From Peptoniphilaceae bacterium (GTDB taxonomy: Bacteria > Bacillota > Clostridia > Tissierellales > Peptoniphilaceae), in assembly GCA_910589545.1 (NCBI GenBank), contig CAJUSY010000023.1, positions 282,899 to 346,898 of the forward strand: DNA of 64,000 bases, written 5' to 3'. The translations under genes were made by a program, and so were the position numbers. The first letter of the stretch is position 1. Each line of letters starts with the position of its first letter. This document shows positions 25,344-35,513 of the stretch, one piece after another. Below the pieces are notes generated by a model that saw only the letters and a list, made by a program, of their open reading frames with translations, did not search any database and was not told the DNA's origin.

Positions 25344-26525
25344 ATGATAGATTTTTTGATTCAAAAATTTGTTAAAAATTACGAGGACACGCAAAGCTTC
25401 ACTACGCGTAGATCATACGGGAATTTGAGCAGTGCTGTGGGATTGTTCATTAACTTATTTTTGTTTTCTACTAAATTAATAATAGGATTACTCACTAATT
25501 CCATCGCGATAATGGCTGATGCTATCAACAATTTATCGGATTGTTTCAGTATTATTCTGATGGTTTTAAGCTTTAGTATGAGCACGAAACCCGCCGATGA
25601 AAAACATCCGTACGGTCATTCACGATTGGAGTACATCTTCTCGTCATTGATTACGATTTTGGTCATTTACATCGGGGTTAAATTGGTTGTCGCATCATTT
25701 AAGAAGATTATTCATCCGGAAATCATCACATTCAACATTTATTCGTTGATTGTTCTAATCGTAGCGATTGTGGCGAAGTTCTGGCTAAGCAAATTTTACT
25801 ACAAAATTTCCAAGAAAATCGACTCGGATTTGTTGATGGCAACATCTGTGGATTCAAAAAGCGACTGCATATCCACATCCATCGTACTTATATCTGTTGT
25901 AGTGTTCAAATTGACGCACCTTAACGTCGACGCATACATCGGACTTTTGGGTGGTGTTATCATCATCAAAAACGGATTTGAAATGATAACTGACACTGTG
26001 GACAAACTTTTGGGAACGGGTGCATCTAGAAAATTCGAGCGTGAAATCATTGATTTCATCACATCTTATGACGGAATTTACGGTGCACACGATTTGAGAG
26101 TTCACGATTACGGCCCAGGTCACATCTTCATAACTGTGGATGTCGAAGTGAACAGCTCCGAAGAATTCATCAAGCTTCACTCATTAGCTGATAGAATTGA
26201 AAGGGATTTGATTGAACAAAAAGGCGTGTATTCCACAATTCACATGGATCCATTGGCAGTCAACAATCCTAAAGTTGAAAATTTGAGAACAATGGTCGCA
26301 AAAATCATCGACGATGTCAATGATGAATGGATATTGAATGATTTTAGAATTTGTCCTAAAAAAGAAGGCGACGAGATGATATTCGACATCAAAGTTGATA
26401 TTGACGAAGAAATGGAAGACAAGAAAATCGTAGATATTGTGAAGGACAAAATCCTATCAAAAAACACAGACTACAAGCCAATTATAGCGATAACGAGAGG
26501 ATATCAAAGAAGAAACTTCTACTAA
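25344..26525 (+). CDS. Cation diffusion facilitator (Zn/Fe/Mn efflux)
   Basis: This 393-residue CDF transporter has six helices within residues 25-215, metal site residues in DAINNLSDC (helix 2) and DSKSDC (helix 5), the KHPYGHSRLEY loop, and a cytosolic C-terminal domain (220-290) with the HDLRVHDYGPGHIFI strand. An extra C-terminal domain of about 90 residues, longer than usual, follows. An extended -10 (TGATATAAT at 25295-25303) lies upstream. The metal is not readable from sequence alone. Confidence 0.93.
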   Translation: MIDFLIQKFVKNYEDTQSFTTRRSYGNLSSAVGLFINLFLFSTKLIIGLLTNSIAIMADAINNLSDCFSIILMVLSFSMSTKPADEKHPYGHSRLEYIFSSLITILVIYIGVKLVVASFKKIIHPEIITFNIYSLIVLIVAIVAKFWLSKFYYKISKKIDSDLLMATSVDSKSDCISTSIVLISVVVFKLTHLNVDAYIGLLGGVIIIKNGFEMITDTVDKLLGTGASRKFEREIIDFITSYDGIYGAHDLRVHDYGPGHIFITVDVEVNSSEEFIKLHSLADRIERDLIEQKGVYSTIHMDPLAVNNPKVENLRTMVAKIIDDVNDEWILNDFRICPKKEGDEMIFDIKVDIDEEMEDKKIVDIVKDKILSKNTDYKPIIAITRGYQRRNFY

Positions 26526-26526
26526 A

Positions 26527-27162
26527 ATGAAAAACATTAAACGAATTTACGAAAAAAACCCACTCAAATTCATACTAGAAGTGTACGGTGTGTATTTGGT
26601 GTGGTTTTTTGCGATGGAAAAACTACCCAACAAAAATTATCACATAATTTATTCAAAACTAGACGACTACATTCCATTTTTTAAACCTGCGATATTGATG
26701 TATTCCTCGTGGTTTTTGATGTTAGTAATACCATTTGTATATCTTTTAAAGAAAAAATCGTACGACAACCTCTACCGCATAATCATCCCGATGTTTTCTG
26801 TGATGTTCATATCACTGATAATTTATGTAATATATCCGACAGCTTTGAATATTAGAGTCACAGACATCACTGGAAATGATGTGTGCTCTTGGTTAATCAG
26901 ACAAATTCACAAAATAGATCCTCCGAATAACGTGTGTCCGAGCATTCACGTATCGACAACGGTGATAATCGACAACCAGTTTCGAAAAATATTGCAAAAT
27001 AATAGAAAAATAAAAATATTGTTCATATTGTGGGATGTGGGAATTTGCATAAGCACCATGCTTGTCAAACAACACAGCATTATCGATGTAGTGTGTGGAA
27101 TTATTCTAGCTCATGCTATACTTTTCGTTTTCAACAAAAAACAAAACACAGCTAATCACTAA
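26527..27162 (+). CDS. PAP2-superfamily membrane phosphatase-like protein
   Basis: This 211-residue polytopic protein has PAP2 motif 2 as CPSIHVS (near residue 138) and motif 3 as KQHSIIDVVCG (near residue 180), giving the two histidines and the Asp. Motif 1 (KxxxxxxRP) is not clear. It is likely a lipid phosphatase or inositol-phosphotransferase-type enzyme at the membrane. It starts 1 base after the CDF stop with only weak ribosome-site character, suggesting coupling. The helix in motif 1 may be degenerate. Confidence 0.8.
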   Translation: MKNIKRIYEKNPLKFILEVYGVYLVWFFAMEKLPNKNYHIIYSKLDDYIPFFKPAILMYSSWFLMLVIPFVYLLKKKSYDNLYRIIIPMFSVMFISLIIYVIYPTALNIRVTDITGNDVCSWLIRQIHKIDPPNNVCPSIHVSTTVIIDNQFRKILQNNRKIKILFILWDVGICISTMLVKQHSIIDVVCGIILAHAILFVFNKKQNTANH

Positions 27163-27184
27163 TCAGTGAGAGGCTGTGTTTTTT
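27144..27184 (+). terminator. Bidirectional terminator
   Basis: AACACAGC (27145-27152) pairs with GCTGTGTT (27173-27180), with an inner TCACT/AGTGA stem, followed by TTTT. On the other strand it also carries a T run, so it can serve both converging genes. The PAP2 stop codon lies within it. Confidence 0.85.
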
Positions 27185-27199
27185 GGTTTGAAGAATAAT

Positions 27200-27457
27200 T
27201 TATTTGTTTGAAACTGGGAAGACAAATGATAATATCAATAAAATCACAAATGCTAGAATTGATATAACATTGATTATAATGTGCAATAATCTGAGATTTT
27301 TGTTGGATATTTGATTTCTTAAAGCCAAATTTAAAATAGCGAATGGAATCAAATACAATAAAACGAATCCTTGTTGACCGAATCCATCAAAAAATATCAG
27401 TCCTATTAATATAATAATTTGCGCCAAATAAGACAAAGGCATTAGTAATTTTTTCAT
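27200..27457 (-). CDS. Small membrane protein, unknown
   Basis: This 85-residue protein consists of about three hydrophobic helices with a small polar loop ALRNQISNKNLRLL. No family recognised. It is 7 bp downstream of the ECF S-component gene on the same strand and so part of its operon; it could be an accessory membrane protein. Confidence 0.65.
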   Translation of the reverse strand: MKKLLMPLSYLAQIIILIGLIFFDGFGQQGFVLLYLIPFAILNLALRNQISNKNLRLLHIIINVISILAFVILLILSFVFPVSNK

Positions 27458-27464
27458 AAAAATT

Positions 27465-27965
27465 CTAATCTTTCAACATTTTTTCTGTTATTTTCAAAAA
27501 TCTCTTCCAAATAAGTGCGAATATCACAAAGTTTACTGCCGCTTGGACTGAGTTTGGAAGAATTGTAGCGATTGCTGTTTTGTTTGTGTAGAGGATAACT
27601 GATGTGAAGTAATATCCCACAACCATTACCAATTCGCAAATGATTCCTGCAGTTAGGACTGTGGATGTTTTTTGGTTGTTGATTTTCTTCAAGAATAATC
27701 CCATTACAAGTGCCATCAATCCTTTGACCACGAATGTAAATGGTGCAAATGCTGCATATCCAAGTAATAAATCCGCCAAGCTTGAGCCAAAAGCAGCGGC
27801 AATCATTCCGATTATAGGGCCAAATGCTACGGTGGATAATAATATAATGAAGTCTCCAAGATTAACGTAACCCATTGCTGGAGACACTGGTATTTTGATT
27901 ACCATTGTGAAAAACGTTGTAAGTGCTATGAAAATCGCTGCTGTTGTAATTTTTTTAGTGTTCAT
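27465..27965 (-). CDS. ECF transporter S component
   Basis: This 166-residue substrate-binding membrane subunit of an energy-coupling-factor vitamin importer has an N-terminus (TTAAIFIALTTFFTMVIKIP), the LGDFIILLSTVAFGPIIG segment and five to six helices matching the PanT/HmpT-like ECF S group. The A and T subunits are not in this window, so it would use the shared ATPase module. Substrate cannot be assigned (pantothenate and pyrimidine-type precursors are candidates). Confidence 0.82.
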   Translation of the reverse strand: MNTKKITTAAIFIALTTFFTMVIKIPVSPAMGYVNLGDFIILLSTVAFGPIIGMIAAAFGSSLADLLLGYAAFAPFTFVVKGLMALVMGLFLKKINNQKTSTVLTAGIICELVMVVGYYFTSVILYTNKTAIATILPNSVQAAVNFVIFALIWKRFLKITEKMLKD

Positions 27966-27969
27966 TGAT

Positions 27970-28365
27970 TCCTCCTCGTTTTTATATATTATAAAACATT
28001 TGTGTGGTGGTTAATAGTAACAAAATCTGAAAAATTTATGGTAACAGATTGCATGCACAAATTTAATTTTAAAAATATTTTTGGAAAAAAATGTAGTAAA
28101 CTCTCGATTTCACACATTAATATTCACTAAAATAATAAAAAAACAATGAACAATAAACACTATCAGTAATTTGTTTAATTAAAACGACTTAATTTACAAA
28201 ATGAGTGAGATTTAATCTTTAATTTAATGAAAACGATAGAAGTATATTTATTAAAATAAAAAATTTCAATAAGATTGACATTTATGTTTTAGTTAAGTAA
28301 AATTATGTTATGAGCAAAAAGCAAATATTTTGCCGATTTTGCGGATAAAAAAGTAGGAGGGAAAT
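27970..28365. promoter_or_regulatory. Intergenic region with consensus promoter for the subtilisin gene
   Basis: No gene is seen. TTGACA (28275-28280), 17 bases and TAAAAT (28298-28303) form a near-consensus promoter; the start codon follows 62 bases after the -10, behind TAGGAGGG. The rest is AT-rich. Confidence 0.82.
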
Positions 28366-31300
28366 ATGAAACCATATTCTAAAAAGTTTTTAGCTGGTAT
28401 GTTATTGTTTTCATTGGTATTGCCAAGTGCAACGACATTTGCAACTAATCAAACAGATAGTACCACATATGCTAAGCTTCAAGAACAAGGTGTGAAGGCA
28501 GACCAAGAAGTAAAGGTTATAGTAGAAACAAAAGACAAGGCTGCTATCGAGAGAGAACCAAACGTAAAAAGCGCGAGATTCTCAAATGCTGTTAAAACAT
28601 CTGAAGCAGAGGTAAAGAAAACTTCAGAAAACATCGAAACTAAGCTTAATAAAGAAAACGTTAAAGTAAACAAGGAAGAAGAATTTTCTGCAGTTATCAC
28701 AGGGTTTTCGGCTAAGCTAAAAGCAAAAGACATCGACAAGTTGAGAAAACAACCTGGAGTTAAGAAGGTTACAGCTCAAATTAAGGCTGAAAGACCAAAA
28801 GGAGGAGCATCTCCTAACCTTGCAACAGCTCCTGGAATGATTAAGGCTAATACTTTGTGGGATCAATACGATTTTAGTGGTCAAGGAATGTTAGTTAGTA
28901 TCATAGATACAGGTGTTGATCCAAATCACAAGGATATGCAATTAAATTCTAGTGATTTTCAAAAGTATAAGAGCGAAGAAGAAGTTAATAAAGTTATAAA
29001 AGAAAACGGTCTAAAAGGTAAATGGTTCAGCAACAAGATTCCTTATGGATACAACTATGCTGATGAATCACAAGAAATCAGAGATTCAGGTATCGGTGGA
29101 TTCCACGGAATGCACGTGGCTGGTATAGTTGCTGCAAATGGTGACACAAAAAATGAAGGAGTAAGGGGAGTAGCACCAAATGCACAATTATTAGCAATGA
29201 AGGTATTCAGCAACGATGCATTGGTATCTACAGTTTACGAAGAAGTATGGTTGAAAGCGATTGACGACTCCATCAAACTTGGTGCAGACGTATTGAACAT
29301 GAGTTTGGGAATGGGTTCAGGCTACAGTAGAGATGGAATATCTCCTACAAACGAAGCATTCAACAAAGCAAAAGCTGCTGGAGTTGTGTGTGCAGTTGCA
29401 ATGGGTAATGACCGTGTTACAAACTGGGGTGGAGAAGCTAAGACAAACTTACAAATTAACCCTGATTTCGGTACTACAGGACACCCTGCAGTTGCAGATC
29501 CATCATATGCTGTAGCATCAATGGAAAACACAAACCTTAGGGGAAGAAATGTTGAAGTTGAAGGAAAAGACATTACAATCTCAACAGGTACTGCAGAAGG
29601 TGCAGACGAAGATACAACTACAGGAATGAAACCATATGTTCATGTTGGTTTAGGAAATAAAGAAGAAGATTATAATGGTCAAGATGTAAAAGGTAAAATC
29701 GTTCTTGCACAAAGAGGGGTAGCTTCATTTAACGAAAAAGCGGTATTAGCTAAATCAAAAGGCGCAGCTGGTATTATAATCTTTAACACTCCTGACGGCA
29801 ATCAATTATCATTTATGTCAGGAATGGAAAACAAAGAATTCCCATCAGTATTTATTAGTTATGAAGCTGGACAACAATTAATAAAACTATTAGAAGAAAA
29901 CCCACAACAAAAAATCAATATTACAGAAGTAAAATCTGTTAAGAATGATAAGGGTGGACAAATGAGTGAATTCTCATCTTGGGGAATTACTCCTGACTTG
30001 AGATTGAAACCAGACATCGCTGGTGTTGGTGGACAAATCTACTCAACAATTAACGAAGATAAATACACAATGATGAGTGGTACATCAATGGCAACTCCAC
30101 AAGTTGCAGGTGCAAGTGCATTAGTAATGCAAAGATTGTACAAAGATGGGTTGTTGAAGAGAACTGCTGATGGTAAACCAGACCCAATCCAAGAATATTT
30201 GACAGTATTGGTAATGATGAACACAGCTACACCAATCAAAGACACAGAAGTAGAAGGCGCTTCATTATATACACCAAAACAACAAGGTGCAGGACTTGTG
30301 AACCTTGAAAATGTTGTTAAAACATATGTAACTGTAACAGCTACAGGTGGAAAAGATACAAAAGAAGACGGTAAATTAGAATTAGGTGAAGTTGGAGAAC
30401 AATTCAACGCTACATTCAAATTGAAAAACTACTCTGACAAGGATATCACATTTACACCAAAATACATCTCATTAAAAGATGAAGTAAAAGATGGTAGATA
30501 CACTGAACATTCATCTGTTGCAGAAGAAAAAACATTGCCACAAGTTACAGTAAAAGCTAACAGCGAAGTAACTTACACTCAAACAATATCTACAAAAGGA
30601 ATTGACAAAAACCAATTTGCACAAGGATATGTAATGTTTGATTCTGCTGATAATTCTACACTTTCCGTACCATACACTGGATTTAAAGGGGATTGGTCAC
30701 AACCACAATTTTTGGACAATATGCCTGATTTCAGCAATGAAGTTAACTACAAACCAATAGTATATCCAGATGGTGGAGTAGACAAATCAGGATTTATGAG
30801 AAGACAAGAACAAGGTGGATGGAATTACTGGAACGCTTGGAATGTTGACGGCAAACCAACAGTATTCGTTAACTCAAACAAACAAGAAGGAATGAATGCA
30901 GAAGTTTCTCCGGTAATTACAATCATGAGAAACGCTCTTGATGTAAAATACGACATCTTAGACAAAGACGGAAAAACACTGAGAAACTTATTCATCGACC
31001 CAATTCTATTAAAAGTAAATGGATTGTACAAAGACAATGGTAAGTACAACTTCGAATACGTTCCTGGTGGAGCAGCTTGGGATTTCAAAGATAAAAACGG
31101 AAAACAAGTTGAAGAAGGACAATACATCTATCAAATCACAGGACACGTTGATTACAAGGATGCTAAGGAACAAAAATATCAATACAACATTTTGTTAGAT
31201 AACCAAGCACCTAAATTAAGCTACAAATACGACAAAGACAACAGAACTATAACTGTAACTGCAAAAGATAACTTAGCAGGAGTATTTAGCGTAGGATATG

Positions 31301-34194
31301 AAAATACTAAAACTGGTGAATATTATGAACAACAAGTTAGAGAAGACGATCAATTCAAAGATGTTGGAATAGTAAGAGATTACTCTTATACATTCAAAAT
31401 AGCAGATGGATTTGACTTGGCTAACTTGAGCATATACGCTTGGGATAACTCAAGAAATGTCGCTGGAGAAGGTGTAGATACAGGAGTATCTTCTAACATC
31501 GAAATCAAACCATTCGAATTGAAAGTAAATGATGAAATGCCATCATTAGAACAAATCAAAGAACACATCGTTGGATTACCAAAAGATGCTGAAGTTAGTA
31601 TAATAGAAAATCTTAAATCTACAGAACAACCTGGCGAATTTGGAATTAAAGTATCTGTTAAGATAGGAGATATGGAAACATATTACAAGATTCCAGTTAT
31701 TATAAAAGGTGAAGAAAAACCTGAAGAACCACAACCAGAAAAACCAGAAGAAAAAGATACTACAGTTTATACAATGCCTGTAATTACAGTTACAAATCCT
31801 GATTATTATCAAGCATTTGGTAAATACGAAGATAAAGAAAACCCTGACGCTTATAAGAATATTCAACTAAAAGGTAATGTTACTCATGTTGATAAATTAA
31901 AAAGTTTAACACTAACTATTACAAAAGACGGTAAACAAGTTGAAGGAACTGAAGTTCAAGAAATCAAATACAAAAAAGAAGGAGATAGTAATTTCTCATT
32001 TGATCAATTAGTAGACATCTCTAACTTAGAAGATGGATATGTTTATGAATTACAAATCAAAGCTAAAGGATCAAATATTCATGGAAAAGATTTAGAAGAT
32101 ACTATTATCAGAAGAATCAGAAAAGACTACATCGCTCCAACAATTGATTACGATGTTGAACACGAAGATGAAAAAGCTCCAACAGCTAAGATCAAAGTAA
32201 AAGGTCATGAAAACATGACTTACTTGGAAATGTACTTCAACGAATCAATGCTTCAAAGAGTAGATAAAACTTGGGATCAATTCGAACTTGAAGAAGGAGT
32301 TGATGGAGAATTTGAAGTAGAAGTTCCATTGGAAATTGGAGAAAACAAATTCCAAATCAAAGCATACGACGATGCAGGAAATGAAACTATCAAAGAAGTT
32401 GTAATCAACAGAAAAGACCCTAATGCAGTGGATCCAGTTGATACAAAAGACTTGTTGAACAACTTATTAAAAGCACATTCAATAGTAGAAATTCCTGAAA
32501 AATACGAAGTAACTGAAGAACAAATAGCAGAGCTTAAAGATTTAATTGAACAAGCAAAAACTGCTATAAATGAACAACAACCACAAGATAAGGTTGATGA
32601 AGTTAACAACAAATTAAAAGAAGCATTAGCTAAGATTAAAGAAAAAGAAGTTAAGAAAGTTGATAAAACACAACTTATAGGTCAAAAAGAAGATGCACAA
32701 AACTTGTTGGAAAAAAAAGAAAATTACAAACTAGATGAACAACAAGAAAAAGCACTACAAGATTTGATCAAAAAAGCTGAAGATTTAGTTAAAAAAGAAG
32801 ATGCAACACAAGAAGAAGTTGACAAATTAGCTAAGGAAATCAAAGATGCTATAGCTAAGATTCAAGAAGTGGACAAGGATAATCCAACAAAACCAGAAGA
32901 ACCAGGCAAGGACAATCCAACAAAACCGGAAGAACCTGGCAAAGATAATCCAACAAAACCAAACAAACCTGGCAAAGATAATCCAACAAAACCAGAAAAA
33001 CCAGGCAAGGAAGATCCAACAACACCGGACAAACCTGGCAAGGAAGATCCAACAAAACCAGAAAAACCAGGCAAGGAAGATCCAACAAAACCAGAAAAAC
33101 CTGGCAAGGAAGATCCAACAAAACCAGAACAACCTGGAAAAGAAGATCCAACAACACCAGATAAACCTGGCAAAGAAGATCCAAAAGATCCAGAACAACC
33201 AGGAGACAAACCAGGAAAAGATGATCCAAAAGATCCAGGCAAGGATATCCCAGGGACAACACCAGATCAACCTGGTACAGTAATACCAACTCCAAGCGTA
33301 CCTGGAACAACAACTCCAAGCACACCAGCTGAAAAACAAAAAACTATAACAAGAGTAGCAGGAGCTGACAGAATACAAACAGCAGTTGAAGTATCCAAGA
33401 AATACTACGAATCTGCTGAAACAGTAATCGTAGCAAACTACGAACAATTCGCAGACAGCTTATCAGCATCAGCATTATCAAAACAATTAAAAGCACCAAT
33501 CTTGTTAGTACAAAAAGATCAACTAGACTCAGTAGTAGCACAAGAAATCAAAAGACTAGGCGCTAAGAATGTAATCGTAATAGGTGGAGAAAAATCAATC
33601 GACAAAACAAAGATGAGCCTATCACAATACAACGTTAGAACAATAGCAGGAGCAAACCGCTACGAAACAAGTGCAAAAATCGCACAAGAAGTAATCAAAC
33701 TAACAGGAACAAAGAAAGCTGTAATAGCAAGTGGTGAAGTATTCGCAGACGCATTAACAGTAGCACCACTAGCTAACAAAAACAACATGCCAATACTATT
33801 AGTACAACAAGATAAAATACCACAAGAAGCAAAAGAAGTATTGAAACAAATTGAAGAAGTAATAATAGTAGGAGGAGAAAAAACAATCTCCAAAGAAGTA
33901 GAACACAAACTACCAAACCCTACAAGAATAGCAGGAGCAAACCGTTACGAAACAGCAAAGAAAATCTACGAATACGGCTTCAAAGATAGATCAGAAGTTA
34001 ACATCGCAAACGGAATAGTTCCAGCAGACAGCTTAGTAATAGGCTCAATAGACTGCCCAATATTATTAGTAGAAGCAAATGAAATCCCAGAAGCAATAAA
34101 ACAAGCATTCGAAGAATCAAAATTTGAAAAAGTTAATGTATTTGGTGGAGAAAACTCAGTAAGTGAATCAATAGTAAAAGAATTGATTAAATAG
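28366..34194 (+). CDS. Giant cell-wall subtilisin (S8), SufA/C5a-peptidase-like, with FIVAR and CWB2 repeats
   Basis: This 1942-residue secreted serine protease has a signal peptide (1-26) and an inhibitor-I9-like propeptide (about 40-140). The catalytic domain has Asp181 (SIIDTGVDP), His247 (GFHGMHVAG), oxyanion Asn348 (AMGND) and Ser574 (SGTSMATPQ), with a PA insert about 395-520. Fn3-like domains follow, then two FIVAR-type helical repeats (about 1360-1510). A hydrophilic spacer of about ten 11-residue PGK(D/E)(N/D)P units (nt 32880-33240) leads to three CWB2 repeats from residue 1663, which hold the protein on the wall. It belongs to the lactocepin/SufA kind, likely host-protein degrading. 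Confidence 0.95.
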   Translation: MKPYSKKFLAGMLLFSLVLPSATTFATNQTDSTTYAKLQEQGVKADQEVKVIVETKDKAAIEREPNVKSARFSNAVKTSEAEVKKTSENIETKLNKENVKVNKEEEFSAVITGFSAKLKAKDIDKLRKQPGVKKVTAQIKAERPKGGASPNLATAPGMIKANTLWDQYDFSGQGMLVSIIDTGVDPNHKDMQLNSSDFQKYKSEEEVNKVIKENGLKGKWFSNKIPYGYNYADESQEIRDSGIGGFHGMHVAGIVAANGDTKNEGVRGVAPNAQLLAMKVFSNDALVSTVYEEVWLKAIDDSIKLGADVLNMSLGMGSGYSRDGISPTNEAFNKAKAAGVVCAVAMGNDRVTNWGGEAKTNLQINPDFGTTGHPAVADPSYAVASMENTNLRGRNVEVEGKDITISTGTAEGADEDTTTGMKPYVHVGLGNKEEDYNGQDVKGKIVLAQRGVASFNEKAVLAKSKGAAGIIIFNTPDGNQLSFMSGMENKEFPSVFISYEAGQQLIKLLEENPQQKINITEVKSVKNDKGGQMSEFSSWGITPDLRLKPDIAGVGGQIYSTINEDKYTMMSGTSMATPQVAGASALVMQRLYKDGLLKRTADGKPDPIQEYLTVLVMMNTATPIKDTEVEGASLYTPKQQGAGLVNLENVVKTYVTVTATGGKDTKEDGKLELGEVGEQFNATFKLKNYSDKDITFTPKYISLKDEVKDGRYTEHSSVAEEKTLPQVTVKANSEVTYTQTISTKGIDKNQFAQGYVMFDSADNSTLSVPYTGFKGDWSQPQFLDNMPDFSNEVNYKPIVYPDGGVDKSGFMRRQEQGGWNYWNAWNVDGKPTVFVNSNKQEGMNAEVSPVITIMRNALDVKYDILDKDGKTLRNLFIDPILLKVNGLYKDNGKYNFEYVPGGAAWDFKDKNGKQVEEGQYIYQITGHVDYKDAKEQKYQYNILLDNQAPKLSYKYDKDNRTITVTAKDNLAGVFSVGYENTKTGEYYEQQVREDDQFKDVGIVRDYSYTFKIADGFDLANLSIYAWDNSRNVAGEGVDTGVSSNIEIKPFELKVNDEMPSLEQIKEHIVGLPKDAEVSIIENLKSTEQPGEFGIKVSVKIGDMETYYKIPVIIKGEEKPEEPQPEKPEEKDTTVYTMPVITVTNPDYYQAFGKYEDKENPDAYKNIQLKGNVTHVDKLKSLTLTITKDGKQVEGTEVQEIKYKKEGDSNFSFDQLVDISNLEDGYVYELQIKAKGSNIHGKDLEDTIIRRIRKDYIAPTIDYDVEHEDEKAPTAKIKVKGHENMTYLEMYFNESMLQRVDKTWDQFELEEGVDGEFEVEVPLEIGENKFQIKAYDDAGNETIKEVVINRKDPNAVDPVDTKDLLNNLLKAHSIVEIPEKYEVTEEQIAELKDLIEQAKTAINEQQPQDKVDEVNNKLKEALAKIKEKEVKKVDKTQLIGQKEDAQNLLEKKENYKLDEQQEKALQDLIKKAEDLVKKEDATQEEVDKLAKEIKDAIAKIQEVDKDNPTKPEEPGKDNPTKPEEPGKDNPTKPNKPGKDNPTKPEKPGKEDPTTPDKPGKEDPTKPEKPGKEDPTKPEKPGKEDPTKPEQPGKEDPTTPDKPGKEDPKDPEQPGDKPGKDDPKDPGKDIPGTTPDQPGTVIPTPSVPGTTTPSTPAEKQKTITRVAGADRIQTAVEVSKKYYESAETVIVANYEQFADSLSASALSKQLKAPILLVQKDQLDSVVAQEIKRLGAKNVIVIGGEKSIDKTKMSLSQYNVRTIAGANRYETSAKIAQEVIKLTGTKKAVIASGEVFADALTVAPLANKNNMPILLVQQDKIPQEAKEVLKQIEEVIIVGGEKTISKEVEHKLPNPTRIAGANRYETAKKIYEYGFKDRSEVNIANGIVPADSLVIGSIDCPILLVEANEIPEAIKQAFEESKFEKVNVFGGENSVSESIVKELIK
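32880..33240 (+). repeat. 33-bp coding minisatellite in the subtilisin spacer
   Basis: About ten tandem 33-bp units encode PGKDNPTKPEE and variants (EDPTTPDK, EDPTKPEK, EDPKDPEQ). Repeats in the middle are nearly identical at DNA level, so slipped-strand length change is likely. The spacer probably spans the peptidoglycan. Confidence 0.9.
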
Positions 34195-34204
34195 AGTTAA
34201 AAAG

Positions 34205-34234
34205 TCGCACGATTTTATATCGTGCGATTTTTTT
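34205..34234 (+). terminator. Terminator of the subtilisin gene
   Basis: TCGCACGAT pairs with ATCGTGCGA around TTTAT, followed by seven T. Confidence 0.93.
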
Positions 34235-34292
34235 GTGCAAAAACAAGCCAAAAAGCTCCCATTGTGATATATTATTAAATAGGAGTAATATT

Positions 34293-35474
34293 ATGAAAAT
34301 TTTTAAGAAACTACTATTGGTTTTGGTGGTTATAGTTATGATACCTCAAATCGCCACTGCATCCGAAATAGATAAAATAGACAATATAATAAACCCGAAT
34401 AGAGAACAAAACGACAGCGTCAGTAAGAAAATTATGCAAAACTTCAAATCAAACTTATCATTTGCTGTAAAACAAGCGATGGATGAGGATAATGCTATAT
34501 TAAAAATTACCGTATTGGACAAAAAAAGCAAACCAATACCGAAAGTTGAGATAATAGTAACTGATCTTCAGACTGGCAAATCTCGAGAAAATCAGACAGA
34601 CGAAAAAGGAGAAGCACAATTTTATAAGCTTGCACCATCAGAACATTCCGTGAAGGTAGTGTCTGCTCCATCGGGATATTTCTTCGATGAACAAAAAGTG
34701 TTACTTGAAAACAACACCGATAATTCCAAGACCATGATTGCCAAGACAAGAGAGGATAAGGATAAGAAATACAAAATCACTTACAGAATTACCGATAAAT
34801 ACGGCATTGCACTCAAAGAAATAGATGTTAAACTCAAATCCAGCTCAAAAGAATACTTTTCAAAAACCGATATGTTTGGTTATGCGTATTTTGAAGTAGA
34901 AGATTCTGGAAAATATCAGGTGTACGTGGACAAAATGAGTGAGTATTTTGAAAAACATGACAATTTCAAAATTAATGACATTGAGATTAATCCAAATTCC
35001 GAAGAATCCATTTACAGTTCGCAAATAGACGAACAAATCAAAAAAGAGTTTGAATCAGCGCTTATAATCAACGTAAAAAAAGCAGACAAACCACAAGAAA
35101 AAGTCCTAGTTTCTCTGAAAGACAGAAGAACAGATATGTATGCATTTCAGTACACAAATAAAGAAGGAAAAGTAGTATTCGACAATTTGTTCCCAGGAAA
35201 CTATTTTGTTACTGTAAATAACGAAGATAGGTTGACGGAAAACGGAGTCGGAGGAGTTATCTTAAAAGAAGGGCAAGTGCGTGAGTTCGATGTAGTATTG
35301 TCACAAAGTGATTTGTCTAAGAAATCCCTTGTGGTAGAAAAGAAAGAACACGTCGATGAAAAACTCCCAGAATCGGGAAATAAAGACGAAAGAATGATGA
35401 TTTTATTCTCTGTGGGAATAATAGTGTTGGCGTATTTGTATTTAAACAAACAAAAAAGAGAAAATAATAATTAA
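34293..35474 (+). CDS. LPESG-anchored surface protein with prealbumin-like (Cna-B/SpaA) domains
   Basis: This 393-residue precursor has a signal peptide (1-23). Three beta-sandwich repeats of the SpaA/Cna-B fold are marked by VTDLQTGKSRENQTDEKGEA, KTDMFGYAYFEV and YTNKEGKVVFDNLFPGNY. The sorting signal is LPESG near residue 358, then a hydrophobic helix and a KQKRENNN tail. Such proteins serve as pilin-like stalks or adhesins. ATG 34293 follows TAGGAG; an upstream in-frame start at 34233 would lack a signal peptide at the right place. It has its own promoter and terminator. Confidence 0.88.
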   Translation: MKIFKKLLLVLVVIVMIPQIATASEIDKIDNIINPNREQNDSVSKKIMQNFKSNLSFAVKQAMDEDNAILKITVLDKKSKPIPKVEIIVTDLQTGKSRENQTDEKGEAQFYKLAPSEHSVKVVSAPSGYFFDEQKVLLENNTDNSKTMIAKTREDKDKKYKITYRITDKYGIALKEIDVKLKSSSKEYFSKTDMFGYAYFEVEDSGKYQVYVDKMSEYFEKHDNFKINDIEINPNSEESIYSSQIDEQIKKEFESALIINVKKADKPQEKVLVSLKDRRTDMYAFQYTNKEGKVVFDNLFPGNYFVTVNNEDRLTENGVGGVILKEGQVREFDVVLSQSDLSKKSLVVEKKEHVDEKLPESGNKDERMMILFSVGIIVLAYLYLNKQKRENNN

Positions 35475-35481
35475 CCTAAAA

Positions 35482-35506
35482 AAAGACCTGTGAAGGTCTT
35501 TTTTGT
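35482..35506 (+). terminator. Terminator between converging genes
   Basis: AAAGACCT pairs with AGGTCTTT around GTGA, followed by a T run. The complementary side also ends in T-rich sequence, so it may act for the minus-strand gene too. Confidence 0.85.
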
Positions 35507-35513
35507 TTGCCAA

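Noticed and set aside
32827..33447. Long minus-strand Cys/Trp/Phe-rich frames opposite the subtilisin spacer
   Set aside because: They arise from the proline/lysine repeat read backwards; composition is absurd for a protein and no start signal exists.
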